In this document: positions 6,655 to 14,224 of the stretch, one piece after another
Position numbering within the stretch: position 1 is the first letter of the stretch
Layout of the letters: each line of letters opens with the position of its first letter
Source: a virus
Virus record (IMG/VR): IMGVR_UViG_3300045790_002527
Span: 1 to 24,982 of that record
Reading direction: 5' to 3' (one strand)
Length of the DNA: 24,982 nt
Program-made: the position numbers and the translations under genes
The notes under the pieces: model-generated
What the model saw: only the letters and a program-made list of their open reading frames with translations
Told to the model about the DNA's origin: nothing
Databases searched by the model: none

Positions 6655-7642
6655 CTAAGCCCAACTTTTCAGCAATGAGCTTACGCTTGGTCTCGTGACC
6701 ATTTATTACATCCTGAATCTTCTGTTTAGACTCAGGTGTTTTCGCTTTTTCAAGCTTTTTCTTTTCCTTAGAGATGTATGTTGCTAGGTTTTTATGTGCC
6801 TTATGCGCATCATTATCACTTAAAAGCGATATTTCTTTGTGAAGCATCTCGTCTTCAAAAATTGGATGATTTCCTAAAATTTCGCCGTGTTCTTTATAAT
6901 GATTTAATTCATCAAAAATATCTTGATTAAGCTGAAAGTCTGCCACAGCATCACTCACCAAAGCCAAAATATCCTCTTGTGGAAGGGTTTGATTATCTTT
7001 TTGCTTGAAGAGTTCTGCACGCGCGCCTATAACCGCATTGTATGCCGTTAGCTTATCTGCTACTAAGACTTTCAACTTATCTGGACAATCTTTATCAGCC
7101 AGAAAAGGGAATTGCTCTCGTAGTTTTAAACCGCTTTTTGCATCATCTGAAGCCTCTAAGAATGGATTTTTAAATGCTGGTTCTTTTAGTGTTTCTTGTT
7201 TTTCTAAAAGATATGCTTTGAGATCGTCTCCTTTTTGCGATTTTAACTCGTCACCAAATACAGTTGCCAATTCATTAGCCAGTGGCTTTAACTCTTTAGC
7301 ATAATTTGCGTTTTTTACATCAAGCTGCAATAGTGCATCTTCTAACTCTTTAGAAATTTCGATTTTCGGGATACTTGTTTCGATTTTCGGAACATCTATA
7401 TTGTTTTGAGCAACTAATGGTGTACGAAGCTCCACATCTGTAATTCCATATAATTTTTGTAAATCATATGTTAACGTAGACATACTCTCTTTTGTAGCGC
7501 CCATTTGGTTATAGAGCCGCATTTGTACGTGATTCACGTCTTTACTGGTGCGTAAAATCTTCATTATCTCATTGTACTTCTCGTGAAGCTCTAATTGTAC
7601 ATTAGTGAGAATAATTAATAATTGAGTTTTAACTGATTTCAT
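6644..7642 (-). CDS. Helical virion- or head-associated protein, first gene of block P4
   Basis: A 332-residue, almost entirely helical protein. Residues 1-65 are predicted helices, followed by a short linker with a 7-residue tandem repeat (VPKIETS, IPKIEIS; 21-bp DNA repeat at 7357-7390). A globular segment at about 155-215 contains FPFLADKDCPDKLKVLVADK. The last 60 residues form a strongly charged coiled coil (KKKLEKAKTPESKQK). I recall the 'FPFL...DCPxxLKxLV' segment from other Bacteroidota prophage proteins of unknown function. It lies directly after the terminator-promoter junction behind the structural gene at 7781-8611. Scaffold, head-completion or connector roles are possible; none is demonstrated. 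Confidence 0.6.
   Translation of the reverse strand: MKSVKTQLLIILTNVQLELHEKYNEIMKILRTSKDVNHVQMRLYNQMGATKESMSTLTYDLQKLYGITDVELRTPLVAQNNIDVPKIETSIPKIEISKELEDALLQLDVKNANYAKELKPLANELATVFGDELKSQKGDDLKAYLLEKQETLKEPAFKNPFLEASDDAKSGLKLREQFPFLADKDCPDKLKVLVADKLTAYNAVIGARAELFKQKDNQTLPQEDILALVSDAVADFQLNQDIFDELNHYKEHGEILGNHPIFEDEMLHKEISLLSDNDAHKAHKNLATYISKEKKKLEKAKTPESKQKIQDVINGHETKRKLIAEKLGLDEK
7357..7390 (-). repeat. 21-bp tandem repeat inside the P4 first gene
   Basis: TTTCGATTTTCGG occurs at 7357-7369 and again at 7378-7390, a 21-bp period. On the coding strand it encodes PKIE twice in a short linker between two helical regions. Slippage could change linker length without breaking the frame. Confidence 0.6.
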
Positions 7643-7677
7643 AGTAGCGAATATTTAGCAAGGTTTTAATGTTGACT

Positions 7678-7715
7678 CAAATATGGCAATTGCAATTGCC
7701 TTAGCGTGTGACATG
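7678..7715 (-). promoter_or_regulatory. Late promoter P4 (CATGTCACAC plus -7 box)
   Basis: On the minus strand CATGTCACAC occupies 7715-7706, and a CATATTTG box lies at 7685-7678, close to TAnnTTTG, with 20 bp between them. The box is 35 bp upstream of the ATG at 7642. The same 9-bp element precedes three other late gene blocks. It begins directly after the U-tract of the preceding terminator. The spacer holds a 16-bp palindrome listed separately. Confidence 0.65.
7685..7700. promoter_or_regulatory. 16-bp perfect palindrome in P4, possible operator
   Basis: GGCAATTGCAATTGCC is its own reverse complement. It fills most of the spacer between the CATGTCACAC element and the -7-like box, so a dimeric protein bound here would block or modulate polymerase. 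It is not found at the other three late promoters. Confidence 0.5.
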
Positions 7716-7748
7716 AAAAAAAGCGATACCATTATAGTATCGCTTTTT
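7716..7748 (-). terminator. Strong factor-independent terminator of block P3
   Basis: On the minus strand, arms 7748-7737 and 7729-7718 pair over 12 bp (core AGCGATAC/GTATCGCT) with a 7-nt loop. The right arm runs into seven T residues (7722-7716). This is a textbook leftward terminator after the structural gene 7781-8611. The P4 element starts at the next base. Confidence 0.85.
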
Positions 7749-7760
7749 CCTCCCTAATAA

Positions 7761-7791
7761 AGCGTTTAGCAGTCTTTCTGCTAAGTACGCT
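7761..7791 (-). terminator. Second hairpin overlapping the stop codon of the 7781 gene
   Basis: TTAGCAG (7766-7772) and CTGCTAA (7778-7784) pair perfectly around a 5-nt loop. Flanking AGCG (7761-7764) and CGCT (7788-7791) extend the stem past a small internal loop. The stop codon lies in the stem. With the terminator at 7716-7748 it makes tandem 3' hairpins, which may protect the structural-gene mRNA from exonucleases. Confidence 0.45.
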
Positions 7792-8611
7792 TACGTTCAA
7801 TGAAATATGATGTTGTACCGTCGCTAAATAGCTCTAAATCTATTGTCGCTCCGTCTAAAGCTGTCCATTGTGCACCATTCTTTAATAGAATAGTTTCACC
7901 ATCTCCAACTGGAGCTCCATTAGATAATGTAGCAGGGTCTGAACCACCATCACCCACAAGGGTAACAAACGTTCCAGATTCTAAGTCTTCATTATCTACC
8001 TCTAAAGCTGCAGTAGTAGCAAATGGCGCTAATTGATATACATTGCCATTAGCTTGAGAAGCTGTAACAATATTACCCACTACAGCAGTAAAATTACCAG
8101 TAGGTAAAGGACCATTAAAACGCCCTGGTAAACGGTTTGTTTTTTGGAATTGTTCAAAAACCAACGTGTAACCTAATGACTCGTTGTTATCTGTAAAACT
8201 TGGCTTTAACTGAAGTGGAGCACAAGTTGTACCAAATACTTTTTTAGTAGTGCTATTACAGCTTCCATAAATAAGTATTACGTTTTGACCAATTAAATTT
8301 TGAATTAACTCTTCAATCTCTAAAGAGTCTCCTGGATGCATTCCTTCAAATTTATGAAGTAATGAAATGCTATCCTCCTCACCTTCGCCGGACACAGTAG
8401 GTGCTTGCTTAGATGCTGTCATATAGCATTTAATAGGCCCTTTACCTTCTTTAAAGGTAAAATTTCCCTCTAACAAAACGCCGCCGGAGTTACGAACTGG
8501 CTCTGTGGCTATATCATCTGTGAAAACGATTGTAATATTTGGTGACTTACCTCTTGGCGCACCAGGAGATAGATTTGATCTATCTTTAAATACTGAACTT
8601 GGTGTGTACAT
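7781..8611 (-). CDS. Virion structural protein, tail-tube-like with C-terminal beta domain
   Basis: A 276-residue, beta-rich protein encoded right after the capsid gene. Residues about 20-165 alternate strands with short helices (for example HKFEGMHPGDSLEIEELIQN then VILIYGSC), compatible with a tail-tube-like or head-tail joining protein. After a linker at about 165-172, residues 173-276 form a separate beta domain ending GATIDLELFSDG then YFIERKR. This end resembles the C-terminus of the capsid protein (TISFVLVDGVWMETSRD) and the 'strand-DG-W-E-SR' endings of exposed phage decoration or fibre domains. Exact function is uncertain: major tail protein, minor head protein and decoration protein are all possible. 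It shares the P3 transcript and is separated from the capsid gene by a hairpin. Confidence 0.6.
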   Translation of the reverse strand: MYTPSSVFKDRSNLSPGAPRGKSPNITIVFTDDIATEPVRNSGGVLLEGNFTFKEGKGPIKCYMTASKQAPTVSGEGEEDSISLLHKFEGMHPGDSLEIEELIQNLIGQNVILIYGSCNSTTKKVFGTTCAPLQLKPSFTDNNESLGYTLVFEQFQKTNRLPGRFNGPLPTGNFTAVVGNIVTASQANGNVYQLAPFATTAALEVDNEDLESGTFVTLVGDGGSDPATLSNGAPVGDGETILLKNGAQWTALDGATIDLELFSDGTTSYFIERKRT

Positions 8612-8627
8612 AATTTTATGTATTAAA

Positions 8628-8647
8628 GCCCGCTATTGCTAACGGGC
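8628..8647 (-). terminator. GCAA-loop hairpin between capsid and next structural gene
   Basis: On the minus strand the 20 nt form GCCCGTTA-GCAA-TAGCGGGC, an 8-bp stem (one G-T pair) closed by a GNRA-type tetraloop and followed by TTTAAT. The U-tract is short, so partial termination or mRNA stabilisation of the capsid message is more likely than full termination. Confidence 0.55.
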
Positions 8648-8663
8648 ATTAGATTAAATTTTA

Positions 8664-10829
8664 TTAAGCTCCTGGAGCAATATCTCTAGAAGTTTCCATC
8701 CATACGCCATCTACCAATACAAATGAAATTGTATCTGTAGCTGTTGCTAAAACAGCATCGCTAGCCACTGTTACATTACCAGGAATATTACTTACCGTAA
8801 ATGAGCCCGTGTCATTTCCCGTTATCGTTAATTCCTGATTTTCTGTACCATTAATTATCTCAGTCAATGTTTGATTAGTTGTACCTGTGTAATTTTGGTC
8901 ACTACCATCTGCAGCATCAATTACAGTACTCATAAAGTTAACTGGATCTGGTGTGGTTACTTCAGGTTCTGTAGTACGGCTTAATTCTTTTTTCTTTCCA
9001 TCTGCCTGAACATATAAGGTTAATGTACCTCCAGAACTTAAATCGAAATCTGATGCTAATAACAAGTCTGAATTGTTTTTTACATTCTTAGATGCTGCCA
9101 TTGAAGCATTACCACGTATTTTTAATACTTGACCTGTATAAGTATTATTAATTTCTGTAATGTCTGTTTTCCATTCTGGGGCAACTTGCATATTACTATA
9201 CTTTACATTAAGCTCTCCAGTTTCATCATCGTGTGCTGGCACAAACGTGTCGGCAGAGAAAAACGGCTGACCATTGGTCCAAATGGTTTGCACTTTAAAT
9301 TGTGCTGGATCACCATCTTTAACTTTGTTTCCGATATGTTTAGCACGTATACCTTGCTTATAATCTGCATAGGCAGAAATAACACGTCTAATCATATCAA
9401 AATGATACATTGACTTTTCTTCAGGAATATTCTCTAAGATTTGAATATTACCTCTAGTGGTAATAAACATAAAGTTTGTACCCGCTAAATCGTGAAGAAT
9501 CTCAAAACGGATGTTAGGATATAATTCAATATTCCAAACATTACCATTGAAATCCATTTCAATACCGTGAATTTGACGGTAACGTCTAGCATATGCTCTA
9601 GCCCAATCTTCAGACATATAAAAATCTAAAGGTGTGTTGCTACGAACTTCTTCTGGAATGTTTTTTTCAATAACATCCTTTACGTGATCCAATATATTTT
9701 CATTAGTAGGTGTTCCTACATTGGCAATCTTATATTGTTTTTTGTAATGGTATGCATACCAAAATTGGTAAAGCAATCCATCTTGACGATTGATAAATCT
9801 TCCTGGTGTTGTTGCGTTATCTGGAGTAGCTACGTGAATACCCTTAATAGAAGAAATACGGTCTTCAATACGTGCCTGAGCAGAAAGCTCTTGTAACAAA
9901 AAGCCAACGAAAGACATTTTATAAGGCTGAGAGCCACCACCAACAAACTTACTTAACCAAGACGCTTCATAGTCCTGCAATTGTTTTCCTATAAACTCAA
10001 TATCAACCTGTACTGGCCAAACTTTACCAATCTCTGCTTGAATTTTTTGCTTGTTTTTGGCTAACCAAGGTAATTTACGTGCTTGCGTAATTTCACCAGA
10101 TACAATTGTTGCATCTGCCACCTGGTCTGTAACACCCATTTTCTTATCCCAATGTGATGGTAACCCAAAACGATCACGAATAAGTGACTGCACCACTGAA
10201 GGGTCCTCTCTAAAATAATGGTCTAAGTCATTATTAAGCTTATCGATGTTAATACCATTTTCTGCCGCCCAATCTGTTGGTTTATTAGATAAACCAGCAG
10301 CTTGTTTGTTCCAGTTACGACCTTCAAAAGCATCATAACCTTTTCCACTTGCTAACAAGTGAGTGTTACTGTGTTGCATATTTGCGTTTGGATTAGTAGA
10401 CCCACGCGCCTCTGGAGAGTCAGCTTCTGGATCATTGATTAATTTTTGCACTAGCTCTTCATTACGTTTATTACTCTCAATAAGCGCAGTTGCTAATTTT
10501 CGTACTTCTGCAGATAGGTTTTCACCATCCTCGGTACCTTCGTCTACAGCTTCAATTACAGAATCTACATCTGTATTTGTACCTTCTAGAGCTGTTGCTA
10601 ATTCTTGACGAATAGCAGACAAGTCTTCATCCTTTTGTTGCTCTTTAAGGATATTTGTAGCTTCCTTATCGATTGCATCAATGGTTTTTTGAGCAAGCTC
10701 CTCACCCATTTTCTCTTTCATCTTATCTTTCTGATCATCAGAAAAATTTGATTTGCCACCCTCAATCGGTATTTCCTTGATGCTAAGGAGCGCCGAGAGC
10801 ATTGCGATGGTCTTTGCTAGTCTTTTCAT
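8664..10829 (-). CDS. Major capsid protein with N-terminal scaffold region and C-terminal beta domain
   Basis: A 721-residue protein directly after the S49 protease, the expected place for the major capsid protein. Residues 25-135 are charged and helical, like the scaffolding (delta) region of HK97-fold capsid precursors that the protease removes. A disordered S/P/N-rich joint lies at about 136-160. The capsid core spans about 235-535, with runs typical of HK97-like proteins (IGKVWPVQVDIEF; FYMSEDWARAYARRYRQ; YPNIRFEILHDLAGTNFMF). A T/P/E linker at about 617-630 leads to a beta domain at 630-721 ending TISFVLVDGVWMETSRD. Most HK97-type precursors are 300-450 residues, so both extensions are notable. 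The hydrophobic start MKRLAKTIAMLSALLSI is not taken as a secretion signal. Confidence 0.75.
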   Translation of the reverse strand: MKRLAKTIAMLSALLSIKEIPIEGGKSNFSDDQKDKMKEKMGEELAQKTIDAIDKEATNILKEQQKDEDLSAIRQELATALEGTNTDVDSVIEAVDEGTEDGENLSAEVRKLATALIESNKRNEELVQKLINDPEADSPEARGSTNPNANMQHSNTHLLASGKGYDAFEGRNWNKQAAGLSNKPTDWAAENGINIDKLNNDLDHYFREDPSVVQSLIRDRFGLPSHWDKKMGVTDQVADATIVSGEITQARKLPWLAKNKQKIQAEIGKVWPVQVDIEFIGKQLQDYEASWLSKFVGGGSQPYKMSFVGFLLQELSAQARIEDRISSIKGIHVATPDNATTPGRFINRQDGLLYQFWYAYHYKKQYKIANVGTPTNENILDHVKDVIEKNIPEEVRSNTPLDFYMSEDWARAYARRYRQIHGIEMDFNGNVWNIELYPNIRFEILHDLAGTNFMFITTRGNIQILENIPEEKSMYHFDMIRRVISAYADYKQGIRAKHIGNKVKDGDPAQFKVQTIWTNGQPFFSADTFVPAHDDETGELNVKYSNMQVAPEWKTDITEINNTYTGQVLKIRGNASMAASKNVKNNSDLLLASDFDLSSGGTLTLYVQADGKKKELSRTTEPEVTTPDPVNFMSTVIDAADGSDQNYTGTTNQTLTEIINGTENQELTITGNDTGSFTVSNIPGNVTVASDAVLATATDTISFVLVDGVWMETSRDIAPGA

Positions 10830-10864
10830 AGTTTAGATTTATAATTAATTAATAGACTCCGTTT

Positions 10865-11731
10865 TTAAGCGACCTCAGATAGCGTTTGAGCTATATTCAT
10901 AGCATCTTGCATTGTGCCGATTTTATTTATCATATTTAGGCTGAGCGCTTTTTCTGAACCAAACACCCTACCTGATAAGGTGCCTTCTTCTTCAATAAGA
11001 TTTGGGCATCCTTTTTTTACTGCAGCTTGAAATTTTTCTGCAACATCGTTTAATTGAACTCTGAGCATTTTTTTACCCTCTTCATCATTCTCCTTCATTT
11101 TGCGCCACACCTCATTTTTATGCTCACTTAAATCTGAATAGACTTCTTCTTCTTTTACACCTAGATTTTTCCAATACTCAGTTAGGTCTAACCAATGTGT
11201 TACGACACCAACACTACCACAACCTGCAGAAATATTATTAAGAGCCATTTTGTAATCGCAGACTGCATTTAATATCCACCAGTGAAGGCTGTATGCAGAA
11301 TCGAAAGCGCCAACAATTGGTTTACGTTTACGCTGCGCAAACTCAATAAAAGGAGCAATTGCAGAGACAGCTCCTCCTGGACCATCTACTACCAAAACAA
11401 TTGCAGCTACATTGTCTATATTATTTGCAAAGTCTAATTGAGCGACAACTTCATCTGCACCTTGGACCCACCAATTGCCATATTTCATCATGACGCCTAC
11501 AACGTGAATAACAGCTATAGCTCCTGTAGGAATTTCTGCAGTATTAGAAGGATTAAGTCTTTGAAGATTTTCTGAATAGAATTCTATTAGTGAAGGACCA
11601 TATTCTTTTTCGTCGCGTTCTTGCTTTTGAGAACTTCCTGATTTAAGGGATGCACGAAATTGGTGTAGGTAACGGAGATCCATTAACCATTCACTATGTG
11701 TAAGCTCGTAAAGTAAAGTATTGACACTCAT
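10865..11731 (-). CDS. Phage prohead protease, peptidase S49 (SppA-like)
   Basis: A 288-residue serine protease of the SppA/S49 family, used by many phages to mature the prohead. Visible family features are VVDGPGGAVSA at about 115-123, the AFDSAYSLHWWI stretch at 142-153 where S148 aligns with the nucleophile of AxSxGY-type sites, CGSVGVV at 171-177 corresponding to GSIGV, and SEHK (K205) where the general-base lysine is expected. The final SGRVFGSEKAL...IGTMQDA matches the family's C-terminal helix region. It is the first gene after P3, followed by the capsid gene, a classic protease-capsid order. An export peptidase role is unlikely because there is no signal or membrane segment. Confidence 0.82.
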   Translation of the reverse strand: MSVNTLLYELTHSEWLMDLRYLHQFRASLKSGSSQKQERDEKEYGPSLIEFYSENLQRLNPSNTAEIPTGAIAVIHVVGVMMKYGNWWVQGADEVVAQLDFANNIDNVAAIVLVVDGPGGAVSAIAPFIEFAQRKRKPIVGAFDSAYSLHWWILNAVCDYKMALNNISAGCGSVGVVTHWLDLTEYWKNLGVKEEEVYSDLSEHKNEVWRKMKENDEEGKKMLRVQLNDVAEKFQAAVKKGCPNLIEEEGTLSGRVFGSEKALSLNMINKIGTMQDAMNIAQTLSEVA

Positions 11732-11746
11732 TGCAATTGTTTGGTG

Positions 11747-11784
11747 TAAAATTGCCCAAACAGTATAGCAATAGGTGTGACATG
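11747..11784 (-). promoter_or_regulatory. Late promoter P3 (CATGTCACAC plus weak -7 box)
   Basis: On the minus strand CATGTCACAC lies at 11784-11775 and CAATTTTA, a weak TAnnTTTG match, at 11754-11747. The box is 15 bp upstream of the protease ATG, implying a very short leader. A 7-bp inverted repeat, TGTTTGG/CCAAACA (11738-11744 and 11756-11762), brackets the box and could be an operator. Confidence 0.55.
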
Positions 11785-11799
11785 GTTTTTAGAAGGTCT

Positions 11800-12123
11800 T
11801 TATTGTTGAAGCAACCAAAGGCCATTTTTAATAACCTTATGTAGATCTTCTGTGTTTTTAGATTCTTGAAGTTGATATCTTAACTTACCATAAAGCGATT
11901 TATAGTCGGAGTGTGACTGTAAATAAACAAGCCGTTCATTTAGTTCTGATTTAACTTGGTGTAGTTGATCTTTAAATGAGCCGTAACCAGTTGCACCTTT
12001 GTGCTCTGCATCGTACAACCTTGAAAATTTATGAGGAATTGATTCTTCTAACTTAGAATTGAGAATATGCACTTTATGCATAAATTTATTGTAATCCCTA
12101 GACATTTGCAGTCGTGTAGCCAT
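11800..12123 (-). CDS. Small helical hypothetical protein
   Basis: A 107-residue, basic, helical protein starting MATRLQMSRDYNKFMHK. It contains long polar helices with heptad-like hydrophobic spacing (KDQLHQVKSELNERLVYLQS; YGKLRYQLQESKNTEDLHKVI) and ends LWLLQQ. No membrane segment or motif is visible. It is the last gene of the P2 lysis block, 9 bp after the spanin-like gene. A lysis-control or virion role is possible from position alone. Confidence 0.55.
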   Translation of the reverse strand: MATRLQMSRDYNKFMHKVHILNSKLEESIPHKFSRLYDAEHKGATGYGSFKDQLHQVKSELNERLVYLQSHSDYKSLYGKLRYQLQESKNTEDLHKVIKNGLWLLQQ

Positions 12124-12132
12124 ATGACAAAG

Positions 12133-12846
12133 TTAAAACCTTATGACATCATAAGACAAGCCTACTCCTAATTGCGGTGTAAGCCCTGTATTATTAAGAC
12201 CATAACCAATATACAAGCCTAAACCTAATCGTTTATTGCGCTCCTTTATCGTGTAGGAATCTATATCAGTAGTTTTAATGTAAGGGTTACTGTTTTGTAC
12301 TTCAATACGATATTCGGTTCTTAAAAACCCTTGTTTTCGATTTCCTACTACAATACTTTGTGTGTTTGGAATACTTAATTCATCAATAAAAAGCCCCTTG
12401 TTGGTTGAACGACCATTGATCGCGTAGTACTTATCATTTAAATTGAAAGGCATATTAAAATCTACATCCTCAATTATATAAGGCACTTGAATACTATCTA
12501 TTACGGTATTGGTTTTGGTTTGTGAAGCAGATGTAACTCGCTTAAATTTAGATAACAATTTCTTTAACTGTTGTGTACTATCGTTTAAAGAAGACACTAA
12601 TAATTGTAATGATTTATTTGATCCCTCCAAAGCTAGCTTAGTGGCTATTACATCACCGTTTTTTGTCTCATAATATGATATAGTATCGTTGATTACTTTA
12701 TCATAATTTACTAAGTCATTTTCAATAGATGTTTTTTGTGAGCAGGACCTAAACCAAAATATGCATATCACTACCAATACCAAATGCAACCAACTAAGTT
12801 TTATAGATGGAATAGTGATCTGTGGCGTGTTTACACTTGTTTTCAT
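12133..12846 (-). CDS. Spanin-like envelope-bridging protein
   Basis: A 237-residue protein with an inner-membrane anchor at about residues 20-34 (WLHLVLVVICIFWF), then a periplasmic coiled coil at about 45-110 (KSLQLLVSSLNDSTQQLKKL), then a beta-rich region. The last 30 residues, GLGLYIGYGL then LGVGLSYDVIRF, alternate hydrophobic residues and end in phenylalanine, like the closing strands of outer-membrane proteins. A protein anchored in both membranes fits a unimolecular spanin, which disrupts the outer membrane at the end of lysis. Its ATG overlaps the endolysin stop codon (ATGA), as in many endolysin-spanin pairs. The family is inferred from topology and position, not homology, so confidence is moderate. 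Confidence 0.55.
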   Translation of the reverse strand: MKTSVNTPQITIPSIKLSWLHLVLVVICIFWFRSCSQKTSIENDLVNYDKVINDTISYYETKNGDVIATKLALEGSNKSLQLLVSSLNDSTQQLKKLLSKFKRVTSASQTKTNTVIDSIQVPYIIEDVDFNMPFNLNDKYYAINGRSTNKGLFIDELSIPNTQSIVVGNRKQGFLRTEYRIEVQNSNPYIKTTDIDSYTIKERNKRLGLGLYIGYGLNNTGLTPQLGVGLSYDVIRF

Positions 12847-13382
12847 AGCATTATCATTTTATGAGATTCTGGAATACGTGCCAATAGCTTATGCTTAATC
12901 TCCCAAATTTGTATTGCTTTATCTTTATTAATATCGAACAGCGGATTCCACTTTGCAATACGTTCTGCACTTAATCTGCTAGTATGTAACACCCAACCAT
13001 CTGGACGACCTATTGCTGCAGGGAAAAAAACTGCTAGATATACATCTGCATAGCGTTTAATTTTTGATTTATATGGTTTTAAGTATAGCTCAACATATCT
13101 TAATTGCTCTAAAGCTGTCATTGCACGTAGTTTTGAAGTTGTTGTGCCAATACCTTTTGCTGCAGCTTTACCAAATTGAATAAGGCCTGTATAGCCTAAG
13201 CTATTTGTTATAGAGGGATCAAAACTACCACCAGTTTCCAACTCTATAACGCCCATTAACCAATTTGGATTGATTTGAAGACGCCTTGAGACATTAATGA
13301 TTTCTTCTAAAAATTCTTTTTCAGTTGATTTTAAAGTCTGTTTATTTAACTTATTAACGTGCACTAAATTTTTTAACTCCAT
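12843..13382 (-). CDS. Endolysin, lytic transglycosylase (SLT-like) fold
   Basis: A 179-residue peptidoglycan hydrolase. Residues 38-75 carry the transglycosylase signature: NPNWLMGVIELETGGSF, with E49 as the likely catalytic glutamate, followed by SLGYTGLIQFGKAAA, equivalent to the 'GLxQ' motif. Later segments (ALEQLRYVELYLKPY; ADVYLAVFFPAAIG) match the helical part of the fold. No signal peptide is seen, so a holin or similar is needed for release. It begins 2 bp after the membrane-protein gene and overlaps the spanin-like gene by 4 bp, which places it in a lysis cassette. A virion-borne wall hydrolase is a less likely alternative. Confidence 0.75.
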   Translation of the reverse strand: MELKNLVHVNKLNKQTLKSTEKEFLEEIINVSRRLQINPNWLMGVIELETGGSFDPSITNSLGYTGLIQFGKAAAKGIGTTTSKLRAMTALEQLRYVELYLKPYKSKIKRYADVYLAVFFPAAIGRPDGWVLHTSRLSAERIAKWNPLFDINKDKAIQIWEIKHKLLARIPESHKMIML

Positions 13383-13384
13383 AA

Positions 13385-14161
13385 CTAACTTTTAAATTTT
13401 TTAGAAACCTGTTCCACATCAAGTAATTCTTTAAGACTGTCTCTAGCATCATACATGAGCTGTTTTACCCTTTCATAACCTTCTACATTCATTCCTGAAA
13501 TTTGATCAAAACTTATACTTAAATAATATGTAGCTGTTGGCCCTGTCTTGATATAACAGCCAAACATTGATTGGGTGTCGTGTTTCGTTAAGTAAGGAAT
13601 TGTTTGAGGCTCATATATTGAAGAATTTTTTTTTACATCTGTTACGTAATATCCTAATCCTTTTAGCATTAATAGGCGTTCTGAATACTCTGCATAACCA
13701 GGCGTTAATAGTATTCCTTTACCGCCATATTCTTTCATAATATCTACACCTCTTACATTGTCTTGCGTATACAAAACACTTAAGCGCTTGTCTCCTCCTG
13801 TTACAGGAGTGCCGCCTCCATTATGTATCGAATAAATACTTATGCTAGACGAAGATTTTACACGCCTTTCTAAAGCGTACATAATATCATTGATAGAGCC
13901 ATTTTTGTACATGAACAACTCGGTCTCTAGTTTGTTTTTTTCTAGTTCGATACTGTCCAGCTCTTGCCTCACTTTACGTTCTAACTCTAGTTTATCAAGA
14001 ACACGTTGATATTGCCGTTCCTCACTGTTATTAATGTATTCAAAAGCTTCGCCTTTGATACTCCATAGAAAAACTAACATAGTTGCAAATAGTCCCCAAA
14101 AGAATAGTTTTACCGGATTAACTCGTTTTATAAATTCTGATACCGTTTCTGACCAAGCCAT
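13385..14161 (-). CDS. Membrane-anchored coiled-coil protein with GAF-like C-terminal region, upstream of endolysin
   Basis: A 258-residue protein with a single transmembrane helix at about 17-35 (VKLFFWGLFATMLVFLWSI) followed by a charged coiled coil at about 45-90. Residues about 100-250 form a globular alpha/beta domain beginning SISIYSIHNGGGTP and later containing YLSISFDQISGM. The 'IxxIHNGG' strand-turn resembles GAF-type domains, but no ligand residues can be assigned. It is first in the P2 block, immediately before the endolysin. A holin-like or lysis-timing sensor is an attractive guess from position; one membrane segment and a large soluble domain would be unusual for a classical holin. 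Function otherwise unknown. Confidence 0.55.
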   Translation of the reverse strand: MAWSETVSEFIKRVNPVKLFFWGLFATMLVFLWSIKGEAFEYINNSEERQYQRVLDKLELERKVRQELDSIELEKNKLETELFMYKNGSINDIMYALERRVKSSSSISIYSIHNGGGTPVTGGDKRLSVLYTQDNVRGVDIMKEYGGKGILLTPGYAEYSERLLMLKGLGYYVTDVKKNSSIYEPQTIPYLTKHDTQSMFGCYIKTGPTATYYLSISFDQISGMNVEGYERVKQLMYDARDSLKELLDVEQVSKKFKS

Positions 14162-14182
14162 TTTTTAATTCAAATATTTAAA

Positions 14183-14220
14183 CAATATTAACATTTGAAT
14201 GATAGCCTTTGTGTGACATG
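14183..14220 (-). promoter_or_regulatory. Late promoter P2 (CATGTCACAC plus -7 box)
   Basis: On the minus strand CATGTCACAC is at 14220-14211 and TAATATTG, near TAnnTTTG, at 14190-14183. The start codon at 14161 is 21 bp further. The element begins 4 bp after the stop of the preceding gene. An inverted repeat ATTCAAAT/ATTTGAAT (14168-14175 and 14193-14200) brackets the -7 box. Confidence 0.6.
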
Positions 14221-14224
14221 CTTA

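Noticed and set aside
10363-10608. Plus-strand open frame opposite the capsid scaffold region
   Set aside because: Serine/leucine-rich shadow of the charged helical scaffold region on the other strand.
8664-10829. Signal peptide at the start of the capsid protein (MKRLAKTIAMLSALLSI)
   Set aside because: The rest of the protein is a scaffold plus capsid fold after a prohead protease gene; no cleavage site motif, and secretion would make no sense for a capsid.
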